Source: CAIXZV01 sp963697365 (lineage in GTDB: Bacteria; Chloroflexota; Limnocylindria; Limnocylindrales; CSP1-4). Taken from it: a DNA stretch of 64,000 nucleotides. Shown here piece after piece: positions 40,134 through 49,113 of the stretch (the first letter of the stretch is position 1; the number at the start of each line of letters is the position of its first letter). The stretch covers positions 1 to 64,000 of the forward strand of contig CAVONT010000012.1 of NCBI GenBank assembly GCA_963697365.1, in the 5' to 3' direction. The notes under the pieces were generated by a model. The model ran no database searches, was not told the origin of the DNA, and was given only the letters and a program-made list of their open reading frames with translations. The position numbers and the translations under genes are program-made.

Positions 40134-42809
40134 ATGCCCACGCCCAACGCATTCGGCTCACGGGCCACCCTCGGACCGGGCCTTCCCGACTACTACCGCC
40201 TGGCGGCGCTTGGCGAGGCGGGCGTGCCCCTCGGCGTCCCCCTGGATCGCGCGCCGGTCACCCTCAAGATCCTGCTCGAGAACGCCCTGCGCCACGCGGG
40301 CGGCGGGATCGTCCGCGAGGAGGACGTCCTGGCGCTCGCGTCCTGGGCACCAGGCGCCGGTGGTGAGGTCGAGGTCCCGTTCATGCCCAGCCGGGTCGTT
40401 CTCCAGGACTTCACCGGGGTGCCGGCGGTCGTGGATCTCGCGGCGATGCGCGATGCGATGGCGGAGCTCGGCGGCGACCCGGCGCGGGTGAACCCCCTCG
40501 TCCCGGCCGATCTCGTCATCGACCACTCGGTCCAGATCGACGCCTGGGGCGGCGCAGGTGCCTTCGCGTTCAACGTGGGTCGGGAGTACGAGCGCAACGG
40601 CGAGCGGTACCAGCTGCTGCGCTGGGCGCAGACGGCCTTCCGCGACCTGCGGGTGGTCCCGCCCGGCACCGGGATCATCCACCAGGTCAACCTGGAGTAC
40701 CTCGCCCAGGTCGTCAACGACCGCGAGGACGAGGCCGGCCGCGTCGCCTTCCCCGACACCCTCGTCGGGACGGACTCCCACACGACGATGATCAGCGGCC
40801 TCGGCGTGCTCGGCTATGGCGTCGGCGGCATCGAGGCCGAGGCCGTCCTGCTCGGCCAGCCGCTCTACCAGCAGATGCCGCGCATCGTCGGCGTCCGCCT
40901 CAAGGGCGAGCTGCCGGCGGCGGCCACCGCAACGGACCTCGTGCTCGTCATCACCGAGATGCTGCGCGCGTTCGGCGTGGTGGGCGCATTCGTGGAGTTC
41001 GCGGGTGACGGCCTGGCCGGCCTGACGCTCGCGGACCGCGCCACGATCTCCAACATGAGCCCGGAGTTCGGGGCCACGACCACGATCTTCCCGATCGACG
41101 AGGAGACCCTCGCCTACCTGCGCCTCACGGGCCGCACGCCCGAGCGTGTCGCGCTGGTCGAGGCCTATGCGAGAGCCCAAGGCCTCTGGCGCCAGCCCGG
41201 TGACGGACCGGAGTTCGATGCCCTGCTGGAGCTGGACCTTGCCACCGTCGAGCCCAGCCTCGCGGGCCCACGCCGGCCGCAGGACCGCGTCGCCCTCGGC
41301 GGCATGCCCGACAACTTCCGGGCTGCGTACCCCCACACTGCGGACGTCGCGCCCAAGACCGTCGAGGCGCGCGGCCAGGTCGCGCAGATCGGCCACGGGT
41401 CGGTGACGATCGCGGCGATCACGTCGTGCACCAACACGTCCAATCCTGCCGTGATGATCGGCGCGGGCCTGCTGGCGCAGAAGGCGGTCGCCAAGGGTCT
41501 CAGGAGCTCGCCGGTCGCGAAGACATCGCTGGCTCCGGGCTCACGGGCCGTGACCGGGTACCTGGAGCGGGCCGGGCTCATGGAGCCGCTGGCCGATCTC
41601 GGGTTCGCGCTGGCGGGCTACGGCTGCACCACGTGCATCGGCAACTCGGGACCCCTCGACGAACCGGTGGCCAGGGCGATCGAGGAGGACCAGCTCGTGG
41701 TCGCCGCGGTCCTGTCGGGCAACCGCAACTTCGAAGGCCGGGTGCACCCGCTGGTGCGTGCCGCCTACCTCGCCTCGCCGCCGCTCGTGGTCGCGTACGC
41801 GCTCGCCGGCCGAGTCGACATCGACCTCACCAGCGAGCCCCTGGGCACCGGGTCCGACGGGCAGCCGGTGATGCTGGCCGACGTCTGGCCCACCCCCGAG
41901 GAGGTCAAGGCGACCATCGCGTCGTCGATCGACCCCGAGCTGTTCGAATCCACCTACCGGGTCGTCTTCGAGGGCGACGAGCAGTGGCGCGCGATCTCGA
42001 TCCCGCAGGGTGACCGCTACGCGTGGGACCCCGAGTCCACGTACATCGCCAACCCGCCGTTCTTCCAGGGCCTGACCAGGGAACCCGTGCCCCTCACGGA
42101 CATCGAGGGCGCACGCGCCCTCGCGGTCCTCGGTGACTCGGTCACCACCGACCACATCTCCCCCGCCGGGTCCATCGCCGCCTGGTCGCCGGCCGGCCAG
42201 TGGCTCCAGGCCAACGGCGTGGCTCCCGTGGACTTCAACCAGTACGGCGCCCGACGCGGGCACCACGAGGTGATGATGCGCGGCACGTTCGGCAACATCC
42301 GCCTCAAGAACAGGCTCGTCGAAGGCAAGGAGGGCCCGTACACGGTCCAGCTGCCCGATGGCGGGGAGACGTTCATCTACGACGCTGCCATGGCCTACAA
42401 GGCTGCCGGCGTGCCGTGCGTGATCCTCGCGGGCAAGGAGTACGGCTCCGGCTCCTCGCGTGACTGGGCGGCCAAGGGCACCACGCTCCTCGGCATCCGC
42501 GCGGTCATCGCCGAGAGCTACGAGCGCATCCACCGCTCGAACCTCGTTGGCATGGGCGTGCTGCCGCTCCAGTTCCTCTCCGGCGAGAACGCGGCGTCGC
42601 TGGGCCTGACCGGGCGTGAGGCGTTCACGATCACCGGCATGGCAGACCTCCGGCCGCGCCAGGTGGTCACCGTCGTCGCCCGCTCCGACGAGGACGGCAG
42701 CGAGCGGACCTTCGAGGCGGTCGCCCGGCTCGACGGCCCGATCGAGGTGGAGTACCTGCGCCACGGGGGCATCCTGCCCGCGGTCCTGCGACGGCTCGCG
42801 GCGGACTGA
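40134..42809 (+). CDS. acnA: Aconitate hydratase (AcnA type)
   Basis: This 891-residue 4Fe-4S enzyme interconverts citrate and isocitrate. VDLAAMRDAMAELGGDP and VGTDSHTTMISGLGVLGYGVGG lead to the cluster ligands: Cys in TSCTNTSNP and two in GYGCTTCIGNSG. The C-terminal swivel domain carries LGDSVTTDHISPAG, GTFGNIRLKN and KEYGSGSSRDWAAKG. All are standard for AcnA/IRP1-type aconitase. The ATG at 40134 has CGGAG eight bases upstream; an open frame stretching back to 39114 is a shadow of the DUF2520 gene. A -10-like TACACT (about 40055) lies in the divergent gap. A DJ-1-type gene follows 15 bp later. Confidence 0.97.
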   Translation: MPTPNAFGSRATLGPGLPDYYRLAALGEAGVPLGVPLDRAPVTLKILLENALRHAGGGIVREEDVLALASWAPGAGGEVEVPFMPSRVVLQDFTGVPAVVDLAAMRDAMAELGGDPARVNPLVPADLVIDHSVQIDAWGGAGAFAFNVGREYERNGERYQLLRWAQTAFRDLRVVPPGTGIIHQVNLEYLAQVVNDREDEAGRVAFPDTLVGTDSHTTMISGLGVLGYGVGGIEAEAVLLGQPLYQQMPRIVGVRLKGELPAAATATDLVLVITEMLRAFGVVGAFVEFAGDGLAGLTLADRATISNMSPEFGATTTIFPIDEETLAYLRLTGRTPERVALVEAYARAQGLWRQPGDGPEFDALLELDLATVEPSLAGPRRPQDRVALGGMPDNFRAAYPHTADVAPKTVEARGQVAQIGHGSVTIAAITSCTNTSNPAVMIGAGLLAQKAVAKGLRSSPVAKTSLAPGSRAVTGYLERAGLMEPLADLGFALAGYGCTTCIGNSGPLDEPVARAIEEDQLVVAAVLSGNRNFEGRVHPLVRAAYLASPPLVVAYALAGRVDIDLTSEPLGTGSDGQPVMLADVWPTPEEVKATIASSIDPELFESTYRVVFEGDEQWRAISIPQGDRYAWDPESTYIANPPFFQGLTREPVPLTDIEGARALAVLGDSVTTDHISPAGSIAAWSPAGQWLQANGVAPVDFNQYGARRGHHEVMMRGTFGNIRLKNRLVEGKEGPYTVQLPDGGETFIYDAAMAYKAAGVPCVILAGKEYGSGSSRDWAAKGTTLLGIRAVIAESYERIHRSNLVGMGVLPLQFLSGENAASLGLTGREAFTITGMADLRPRQVVTVVARSDEDGSERTFEAVARLDGPIEVEYLRHGGILPAVLRRLAAD

Positions 42810-42824
42810 CTGGGAGACGGATCG

Positions 42825-43386
42825 ATGACCGAGATGGCCGCACTGCCCCTCGACGGCATGCGGGTGGTGATCTTCGCAGCGGAGGGGGTCGAGGACCTCG
42901 AGTACTGGGTGTCCGTCATGCGCCTCCGCGAGGCCGGAGCGACCGTCACGAGCGCCGGCGTGGCGACTGGACCCGGTCCGGGGCAAGAACGGGCTCGCGA
43001 TCCAGGCGGACGTGCTCGTGCGTGACGTCGACGCGGCCGGCGTGGACGCCCTCGTGATCCCGGGTGGCTGGCTGCCGGACAAGCTCCGCCGCTACGCCGA
43101 GGTCATCGCGCTCGTGCGGGCCGTCAACGAGGCCGGCAAGCCGATCGGGATCATCTGCCACGGTGGCTCGATCGCGATCTCGGCGGGCCTGGTGGGTGGA
43201 AACCGGCCCGTCACCGGGTCCCTCGGGATCAAGGACGACCTCGTGAACGCCGGCGGGCGCTGGGTGGACGAGCCCGCGTTCCGCGACGGCAACCTGGCCT
43301 GGGGCCGGATCGTCGAGGACATCCCCGCCTTCGAGCGGGAGATGGTGGCCCTGTTCGCCGAGCACCACGTCGGCCGCACCGGCTGA
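42825..43386 (+). CDS. DJ-1/PfpI family protein, interrupted by a +1 frameshift
   Basis: Corrected length is 186 residues. The N-terminal part reads MRVVIFAAEGVEDLEYWV and VTSAGVATGP. The C-terminal part reads DVDALVIPGGWLPDKLRR-type sequence (VDALVIPGGWLPDKL), with the nucleophile Cys in GIICHGGSIAISAGL, then IKDDLVNAGGRWVDEP. Removing one C from the run at 42972-42974 joins them as GPVRGKNGLAIQADVLV, as expected for this family. Members act as glyoxalases, deglycases or stress proteins; the exact activity is unclear. It is probably co-transcribed with acnA and followed by a hairpin terminator. Confidence 0.85.
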
Positions 43387-43423
43387 GGATCGTGCCGGGC
43401 GCCTGAGCCCCAGACAAGGAGCT

Positions 43424-43460
43424 GCCCCGTGGGACGGGGAGGAGGTCCGTTCCACGGGGC
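43424..43460 (+). terminator. Terminator hairpin after the acnA/DJ-1 genes
   Basis: GCCCCGTGGGA (43424-43434) pairs with TTCCACGGGGC (43450-43460), 11 bp with one G-U, followed by TGTTGG. It lies 38 bp after the DJ-1 stop. Confidence 0.6.
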
Positions 43461-43545
43461 TGTTGGCTCGTGCGTGGGACGCGCGCCGTTGGAGGACTGT
43501 GACGCCAGGCGGCGACATCGTCAGGCGGTCGCCGGGCCGGAGACG

Positions 43546-43577
43546 GCGAAGCCCCGGTCCGGGGACCGGGGCTTCGC
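43546..43577 (-). terminator. Perfect 15-bp inverted repeat after the repeat-peptide gene
   Basis: GCGAAGCCCCGGTCC (43546-43560) is exactly inverted at 43563-43577. It lies 12 bp beyond the stop of the minus-strand peptide gene and is its likely terminator. The convergent gap 43387-43589 holds only this and the plus-strand hairpin. Confidence 0.6.
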
Positions 43578-43589
43578 AGCTGCTGCGGA

Positions 43590-43812
43590 CTAGAAGCGCC
43601 TGCGGCCGGGACCGGGGGCCCCCCGTCCGGGCGTGACAGCGGCGGTGACGACGGCGGCCTTGGCGATCGGCGAAGGACCCGGGCCCGGGGCTCCCGCGTC
43701 CAGGCGTGACAGCGGCGCCGACGACGGCTGCCTTGGCGACCGGGTTGGGGCCGGGCGTCACCGCGGCGGTGACGACCGCGGCGCGGCCGATGCGGGAGTT
43801 GGCAAGCGGCAT
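43590..43812 (-). CDS. Small protein with three tandem Ala/Val repeats, +1 frameshift
   Basis: Corrected, this is a 73-residue protein. It contains three copies of a unit reading (I/V)-(G/A)-(R/K)-AAVV(T/G)AAVTPG, separated by Gly/Pro linkers such as RGSPGPG and RGAPGPG, and ends GRRRF. The frame breaks at the CCCGGG run (43678-43683), exactly between repeats 2 and 3; removing one base restores the third copy, so the coding reading is convincing. The ATG has GGAG upstream and starts one base after the stop of the DUF6325 gene. From memory, actinobacterial DUF6325 genes are often followed by a tiny gene with a similar AAxTAVVAGTA-like stretch. The function is unknown; the repeats look like short hydrophobic helices ending in turns. 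Confidence 0.7.
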
Positions 43813-43813
43813 G

Positions 43814-44269
43814 TCAGGCTCCTGCCTCAAGGGCGGCGTCCGCCTCGATGGCGGCGATGATCGCCTGGACCGGGATCCGGCCCGCCGCGCGCAGCTGGCC
43901 ACCGGCATGGCGGACCGCCGCACCGAACGGCGCGGCCCACAGGTTCTCGTAGACGAGGACCGCCGCGATGCTGCCATTCGCCATCTCGTCGCCGAACGTC
44001 AGCACATCGGCCTCGGCCAGCGTCTCGGCGAGCTCCGTCTCGACCCGGGACAGCTCGCCCATGTCGTCGAGATCAGCCAGCTCCTGCGCCATGACGGTGC
44101 CGTCATCGCCCTTGGCGATGAACACGAGGTCCATGATCCGGACGATCCCGGCGTCGTGCAGACGCAGCAGCTCGGTCGCAGCCTCGCCTGTGAAGTTCTG
44201 GTGGCCGGGCGGAAACTCCACGACCAGGTAGTCGACGGGCCCAAGCTCGTCGATCGTTCGCTCCGTCAT
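43814..44269 (-). CDS. DUF6325 family protein
   Basis: This 151-residue protein shows the family pattern VDYLVVEFPPGHQNFTGEAA, LLRLHDAGIVRIMDLVFIAK, LADLDDMGELSRVE and a C-terminal VLVYENLWAAPFGAAVRHAGGQL. It has no membrane segment or signal and a strongly acidic middle. The ATG at 44269 follows GGAGG; a longer frame to 44371 is not supported. The family is of unknown function, found in actinobacteria and relatives (my recollection), where it may act in envelope or stress contexts. It forms a two-gene unit with the repeat peptide and is divergent from the SulP transporter. Confidence 0.8.
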   Translation of the reverse strand: MTERTIDELGPVDYLVVEFPPGHQNFTGEAATELLRLHDAGIVRIMDLVFIAKGDDGTVMAQELADLDDMGELSRVETELAETLAEADVLTFGDEMANGSIAAVLVYENLWAAPFGAAVRHAGGQLRAAGRIPVQAIIAAIEADAALEAGA

Positions 44270-44278
44270 CGTTCCTCC

Positions 44279-44317
44279 AGTTCGAGCGCCGTTCGGCGCT
44301 GCACCATACGGTATACC
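44279..44317. promoter_or_regulatory. Palindromic elements in the DUF6325/SulP divergent gap
   Basis: GGTATACC (44310-44317) is a perfect palindrome that can serve as a -10 for either strand. AGCGCCG and CGGCGCT form a 7-bp inverted repeat at about 44285-44300, in the 5' leader of the minus-strand gene. No good -35 is seen. The 145-bp gap holds no gene. Confidence 0.35.
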
Positions 44318-44414
44318 CCCGACGTCCCTCGCCCGCATCACCCGAAGGGTATGGACACGCGTTTCATGCACACGGGCTGAGCGCGAGCGGCACGATGCCG
44401 TGCATCATCGGGGT

Positions 44415-46262
44415 ATGGCAGGAAGCGAGGAGGAGCGCTACACGGAGCCACCGCCGCGACCGGCGGTCGACGTGCGCGCCCTCATCCGGCGTTTCGTCCC
44501 GATCACGACCTGGCTCCCCGCCTACGATCGTTCCCTCCTGCGCCCGGACCTGGTCGGCGCCCTCACCTCCTGGGGGGTCATGGTGCCGGTCGCCCTGGCC
44601 TACGCCGGGCTGGCGGGCGTGCCGCCCGAAGTGGGCCTCGTCACGGCGTTCGCCGCGCTCGCGGCGTATGCCGTCTTCGGCACGAGCAGGCACCTCAAGG
44701 TCACCGTCAGCTCGACGATGGCGATCATGTCCGCGTCGCTGGTCGCCGGCATCGCGGGCGGTGACGCCGCCCTGTACGTCGCGCTCACCGCGTCGCTGGC
44801 GATCATCGTCGGCGTGATGCTCGTCGGGGCCGGCCTCGCCCGTCTCGGGTTCATCGCCGACTTCCTCGCCAAGTCGGTGGTCACCGGGTTCATCTTCGGC
44901 CTCGCGATCACGATCATCATCGGCCAGATCCCCAAGCTCCTCGGGGTGCCAGGGCTGTCGGGAACGCTGCCGGAGCAGCTCCAGCAGCTCGTGGCCTCGG
45001 TCCCCGAGACCAACCCGTATGCGCTTGCCGTGGGCGCGGTGGCCCTGGCCCTGATCCTCGTCCTGCGCCGCATCTCGCGCAAGATCCCAGGGCCGCTCAT
45101 CGCGCTGGTCCTCGGCATCGTCGCGGTCAAGGCCTTCGATCTCGAGGCCCTCGGGGTGAGCGTCGTGGGCGAGGTGGCGACGGGCCTGCCGAAGCCCTCG
45201 GTGCCGTCGGTGCCGATCAGCACCCTGCCCACGCTTGCGCTCGGCGCCCTCGGGATCGTGTTCCTCGCGGTCGGCGAGTCGGTCGGCGCGGGGCGGGCGT
45301 ACGCCGCGAAGCACAAGTACACGATCGATGCCGACCAGGAGATGGTCGCGATCGGCGCCGCGAACCTCAGCAGCGGCCTGTTCGGCGGGTTCACGACCGA
45401 TGCGAGCCTGTCCCAGACGGCCACCGCGGAGTCGGCCGGGGCGCGCACCCAGCTCGCCTCGCTGGTCACATCGGCCCTGATCCTCGCCACCGCGGTCCTC
45501 CTCGCACCCTTGTTCGCCGATCTGCCGAACGCGGTGCTGGGGGCGATCGTCATCGCAGCGGTGCTCGGCCTGATGGACGTCGCCGAGCTGCGGCGCTACT
45601 GGGCGTGGCGGCGGACCGACTTCCTCATCGCCATGACGGCGATGATCGGGGTGCTCCTGACGACCGTCCTCACCGGCATGGTCCTCGCCGTGCTCCTCTC
45701 GGTCGCGTTCCTGCTGTACCGCGCCAGCCGGCCGCACATCGCCGCGCTGGGCCGGATGCCCGGCCTCCGGTCGACCTTCGGCGACCTGGCGCGCCACCCG
45801 GACGCTGCGCCCGTCGACGGACTCGTCATCGCCAGGCTCGATGCCCCGCTCTACTTCTTCAACGCGAACGTGGCGCAGGCCCAGATCCTCGACCTCGTGA
45901 TCACGCCCATCCCGCGCCCGCGGGCCGTTCTGCTCGATCTCGGCGCAACGGCCGATCTCGATGTGACCACCGGTGACATGCTGGCCACGCTCGTCGATGA
46001 CCTGCAGGAGCACGGTGTCACCCTGCTGCTGGCGCAGGTCAAGGGCCCCGTGCGCGACCGCCTGCGCAGGACCGGCCTGATGGAGCGCATCGGGGAGGCC
46101 AATGTCCACCTGTCGGTCGCGGCAGGGGTCGTGGCGTTCGAGGCGCCCGAGGCGCCCGTGCCGACGGTTGCGTCCGCGCCGTCTGTTCCGCCGGTGGCGC
46201 CCATGCCGCCGGTTCCGTCCGCACCGTCGGTTCCGCCCGGGGCGCCCCCGCCGCCGGCCTGA
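44415..46262 (+). CDS. SulP family anion transporter with STAS domain
   Basis: This 615-residue membrane protein has about 11-12 helices. They include the SulP core DLVGALTSWGVMVPVALAYA, VTVSSTMAIMSASLVAGIAGG, SVVTGFIFGLAITIIIGQ and FGGFTTDASLSQTATAESAGART. A cytoplasmic STAS domain follows (about 455-570; DGLVIARLDAPLYFFNANVAQ, LDLGATADLDVTTGDML). Substrates in the family include sulfate, bicarbonate and dicarboxylates; none can be assigned here. The ATG at 44415 is preferred over a GTG five codons earlier. The tail of about 35 residues is a Pro/Val/Ala repeat ending PPGAPPPPA, unusual for the family. Confidence 0.9.
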   Translation: MAGSEEERYTEPPPRPAVDVRALIRRFVPITTWLPAYDRSLLRPDLVGALTSWGVMVPVALAYAGLAGVPPEVGLVTAFAALAAYAVFGTSRHLKVTVSSTMAIMSASLVAGIAGGDAALYVALTASLAIIVGVMLVGAGLARLGFIADFLAKSVVTGFIFGLAITIIIGQIPKLLGVPGLSGTLPEQLQQLVASVPETNPYALAVGAVALALILVLRRISRKIPGPLIALVLGIVAVKAFDLEALGVSVVGEVATGLPKPSVPSVPISTLPTLALGALGIVFLAVGESVGAGRAYAAKHKYTIDADQEMVAIGAANLSSGLFGGFTTDASLSQTATAESAGARTQLASLVTSALILATAVLLAPLFADLPNAVLGAIVIAAVLGLMDVAELRRYWAWRRTDFLIAMTAMIGVLLTTVLTGMVLAVLLSVAFLLYRASRPHIAALGRMPGLRSTFGDLARHPDAAPVDGLVIARLDAPLYFFNANVAQAQILDLVITPIPRPRAVLLDLGATADLDVTTGDMLATLVDDLQEHGVTLLLAQVKGPVRDRLRRTGLMERIGEANVHLSVAAGVVAFEAPEAPVPTVASAPSVPPVAPMPPVPSAPSVPPGAPPPPA

Positions 46263-46279
46263 GGTCGCGGGACATGGCG

Positions 46280-46307
46280 AGGGGCGGAGACCGAAGTCCC
46301 CGCCCCT
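46280..46307. terminator. Hairpin between SulP gene and convergent tRNA-Val
   Basis: AGGGGCGG (46280-46287) pairs with CCGCCCCT (46300-46307) around a 12-nt loop. It can end transcription from either side. Confidence 0.5.
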
Positions 46308-46320
46308 GGTGCGGTCGGAG

Positions 46321-46397
<77 letters not shown>

Positions 46398-46446
46398 GGG
46401 TCCCCGAAGGGAGGAGCATTCTACCCTGCCGCGCGTGCCTGCGCGG

Positions 46447-46728
46447 TCAGCAGCGGAGCCCGGGCCAGCGGGCCTCGATCGCGCCCGGAGTGAGTCCGTC
46501 GACCTGCACCAGCTTCGTGCGCGCCGTCTCGCCGCTCACGATGCGGACAGCACTCCCGGGCACGCCGAGCGTGTCCGCGAGCAGGGAGGTCAGCGCGCGG
46601 TTCGCGGCGCCGTCGACAGGCGGGGCGGTCACCCGCACCCTGAGTACGCCGTCGGTCACGCCGTCCACAAGGTTGCGCCCGCCACGAGGGGTCAGCCTGA
46701 CGGTGAACCGGGCGGTCGGGCCGCTCAG
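46447..46728 (-). CDS. DUF167/YggU family protein with probable CTG start
   Basis: About 93 residues with the family core ARFTVRLTPRGGRNLVDGV, LRVRVTAPPVDGAANRAL and SAVRIVSGETARTKLVQVDG. Function is unknown; it is conserved beside yggT/yggS in many bacteria. No ATG, GTG or TTG is available near the domain start in this frame. A CTG at 46728 overlaps the yggT stop as CTGA, which mirrors the ATGA/GTGA overlaps used elsewhere here and may be the true start through coupled re-initiation. A sequence error at the junction is the alternative. Confidence 0.8.
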   Translation of the reverse strand: MSGPTARFTVRLTPRGGRNLVDGVTDGVLRVRVTAPPVDGAANRALTSLLADTLGVPGSAVRIVSGETARTKLVQVDGLTPGAIEARWPGLRC

Positions 46729-46973
46729 CGCAGGAGGGCGCGCCAGACCACGCCCAGGACGACCAGCACGAGCAGCGTCGAGAAGTCGAACGCGCCGTTG
46801 GACGGCAGGAAGCGTCGCACCGGGGCGAGCAACGGCTCGGTGAGCGCAATCACCATCTGCGAGGCACGCGATCCGCCGCGCGGATCGATCCACGACAGCA
46901 TGACCCGCGCGAACACGAGCAGCCACAGGAGCACGACGAAGATGCCGGCGAAGGTCTGCGCAAAGCTGAGCAC
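46725..46973 (-). CDS. yggT: YggT family membrane protein
   Basis: 82 residues with two membrane helices (FAGIFVVLLWLLVFARVML and STLLVLVVLGVVWRALL). Between them is the loop SWIDPRGGS...ALTEPLLAPVRRFLP, the family hallmark. It is linked to division clusters in Gram-positive-type bacteria, where sepF usually accompanies it; no sepF is present here. It is followed by the DUF167 gene with a four-base overlap and lies 35 bp after yggS. Confidence 0.92.
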   Translation of the reverse strand: MLSFAQTFAGIFVVLLWLLVFARVMLSWIDPRGGSRASQMVIALTEPLLAPVRRFLPSNGAFDFSTLLVLVVLGVVWRALLR

Positions 46974-47008
46974 GGCGCGAGTCTAGCAGCGGCGTGCCCG
47001 GCAGCCGG

Positions 47009-47743
47009 TCAGGCCGATCCCACCGGCGTGGTGCGTGCCCCGAAGATCGCCCGACCGACCCGCACGATCGTCGCCCCCTCCTCGACCGCGACCTCGTAGT
47101 CGTCGGTCATGCCCATCGACAGCTCCGGGCCGAGCGCCGGACAGTCCGAGCGGAGCGCAGCCGCCAGCGCCGCCAGGGCGCGGAACGTGAGTCGCGCCTC
47201 CTCGGCCGTGGCGACGAGCCGGCCGATGGTCATGAGGCCGTCGATCCGCAGGCCGCGCAGGTCGAGCAGCTCCGGAAGCACCGCGCGTACCGCCGCCTCC
47301 TCGAAGCCCGCCTTGGCGGGATCATCGGCCACGTTGACCTGGAGGAGGACCGGGAGTTGGTGACCCGGCCGCACGTCGAGGGCGATCCGGTCGAGGCGGC
47401 GGGCAAGGTCCACCGAGCCGACGCTCTGGATCACGTCGAACAGCTCGATGGCACGCCGGGCCTTGTTGGCCTGGAGGGGCCCGACCAGGTGCCATCGGGC
47501 TCCGGCAACCGCGGGGATCTTCGCCTGGCCCTCCTGGACACGGTTCTCGCCGAAGATCTCGAAGCCCGCCGCGACGGCGGCCCGGATCCGGGCCACGGGT
47601 ACGGTCTTGCTCACGGCGACCAGCGTCACCCCGGCCGGGTCGCGTCCCGCGCGCGTCGCCGCGGACGCGATCCGCCCCTCGATGTCAGCCCTGACACGGG
47701 CGAACGCCTCGATCTGCGATTGATCGAGGCGCTCGTCGGTCAT
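47009..47743 (-). CDS. yggS: YggS/PLPBP family pyridoxal phosphate homeostasis protein
   Basis: 244 residues. The fold-III PLP barrel shows VTLVAVSKTVPVARIRAAV with the PLP lysine, FGENRVQEG, WHLVGPLQANKARRA, LLQVNVADDPAKAGF, LSMGMTDDYEVAVEEGAT and VRVGRAIFG. Members bind PLP and buffer it without known catalysis. Placement between ftsZ and yggT is the standard order in many division clusters. The ATG at 47743 follows the ftsZ stop by 30 bp. Confidence 0.95.
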   Translation of the reverse strand: MTDERLDQSQIEAFARVRADIEGRIASAATRAGRDPAGVTLVAVSKTVPVARIRAAVAAGFEIFGENRVQEGQAKIPAVAGARWHLVGPLQANKARRAIELFDVIQSVGSVDLARRLDRIALDVRPGHQLPVLLQVNVADDPAKAGFEEAAVRAVLPELLDLRGLRIDGLMTIGRLVATAEEARLTFRALAALAAALRSDCPALGPELSMGMTDDYEVAVEEGATIVRVGRAIFGARTTPVGSA

Positions 47744-47773
47744 CGGTCGTGGCCCGCGCTGTGCGGGGGTGCG

Positions 47774-49015
47774 CTACTTGCGGCGCAGGAAGCTCGGGAT
47801 CTCGAGGTTGTCGGCGTCATAGTCGCCGGCCTTGCGGGGCACCGAGGTGGTCGGCGTCACCGGGCGCGGGGCGGGAGCGGCTGCGGCGCCGGTGCCATCC
47901 AGGCCCCGGACCGCCGGCACGTCCCCTGCGGGCGCACTGCGGCTCTCGTCCTCGAGGGTGTCGATGAAGCTGCGGGTCGGCATCGGCGCTGCCGACGGCG
48001 CGCTGCGCACTGCTGACGTGACCCGGTCGCGGTCCGCGGACGACGAGCGGGCATCGGGCCGGCGGCGCCCGTCGAAGCCGGTGGCGATCACGGTGATCAT
48101 CACCTCTTCGCCGAGGCGCTCGTTGAAGCTGGTGCCGAAGATGATGTTCGCCTCCGGGTCGGCGGCGGCGCGGATCTCCTCGGCGGCTTCGGTCACCTCC
48201 CACAGGGTGAGGTTCTGAGAGCCCGTGATGTTGAACAGGATGCCCTGCGCGCCCGAGATGTTGATCTCGAGCAGCGGGCTGGCGATCGCCTGGCGCGCAG
48301 CCTCCAGGGCGCGGTTCTCGCCCGCAGCCCGGCCGATGCCCATGAGCGCGGACCCGGCGTCCTTCATGATCGTCCGGACATCGGCGAAGTCCAGGTTGAT
48401 GAGCCCGGGGACGGTGATGATGTCGCTGATGCCCGCGACGCCCTGGCGCAGGACATCATCGACCACCCGGAACGCGTCCACGATGGTGGCGTTCTTGGGG
48501 ACGACGTCCTTGAGGCGGTCGTTGGGGATCGTGATGAGCGTGTCGACCTTGGCCTTGAGCTCCTCGGCGGCCTTCTCGGCGATGAGCTTGCGGCGCTGGC
48601 CCTCGAAGCTGAAGGGCTTGGTCACGACGCCAATGGTGAGCGCACCCGATTCCTTGGCGATCTCCGCCACGACCGGTGCGGCGCCGGATCCGGTGCCTCC
48701 GCCGAGTCCGGCGGTGATGAACACCATGTCCGAGTCCGCGAGGGCCTCGGAGATCTTGTCGCGATCCTCCTCGGCGGCTCGCTGGCCCACCGAGGCGTCG
48801 CCGCCGGCGCCGAGGCCGCGGGTCACCTTGTCGCCGATGCGGATCTTGTGCGGGGCGTCCGACTGCAGGAGCGCCTGGGCATCCGTGTTGCAGGCGATGA
48901 ACTCGACGCCCATCATCTCGGCGCGGATCATCCGGTTGACGGCATTGCTGCCGCCGCCACCCACGCCAATGACGCGGATCAGGGCGAAGTTCTCGGAGTC
49001 GGAACGCAGCGGCAT
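47774..49015 (-). CDS. ftsZ: Cell division protein FtsZ
   Basis: 413-residue tubulin-like GTPase that forms the division ring. IRVIGVGGGGSNAVNRM, EFIACNTDAQAL and the GTP signature AGLGGGTGSGAAPVVAE are intact, as is the T7 synergy loop NLDFADVRTIMKDAG. A disordered linker of about 70 residues leads to the C-terminal peptide DNLEIPSFLRRK, which binds FtsA. The frame runs upstream to 49288, but the ATG at 49015 has AAGGAGAG six bases before it and gives a normal N-terminus. Confidence 0.97.
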   Translation of the reverse strand: MPLRSDSENFALIRVIGVGGGGSNAVNRMIRAEMMGVEFIACNTDAQALLQSDAPHKIRIGDKVTRGLGAGGDASVGQRAAEEDRDKISEALADSDMVFITAGLGGGTGSGAAPVVAEIAKESGALTIGVVTKPFSFEGQRRKLIAEKAAEELKAKVDTLITIPNDRLKDVVPKNATIVDAFRVVDDVLRQGVAGISDIITVPGLINLDFADVRTIMKDAGSALMGIGRAAGENRALEAARQAIASPLLEINISGAQGILFNITGSQNLTLWEVTEAAEEIRAAADPEANIIFGTSFNERLGEEVMITVIATGFDGRRRPDARSSSADRDRVTSAVRSAPSAAPMPTRSFIDTLEDESRSAPAGDVPAVRGLDGTGAAAAPAPRPVTPTTSVPRKAGDYDADNLEIPSFLRRK

Positions 49016-49113
49016 CGACGCTCTCCTTGGATGCGCTGGGGAAATGGCGGTGTGCGTGCCGGGTGCATCGCCGGGCCGGCACCCGCATGGAGTTCGCATG
49101 AAGCGGGTCCTGC

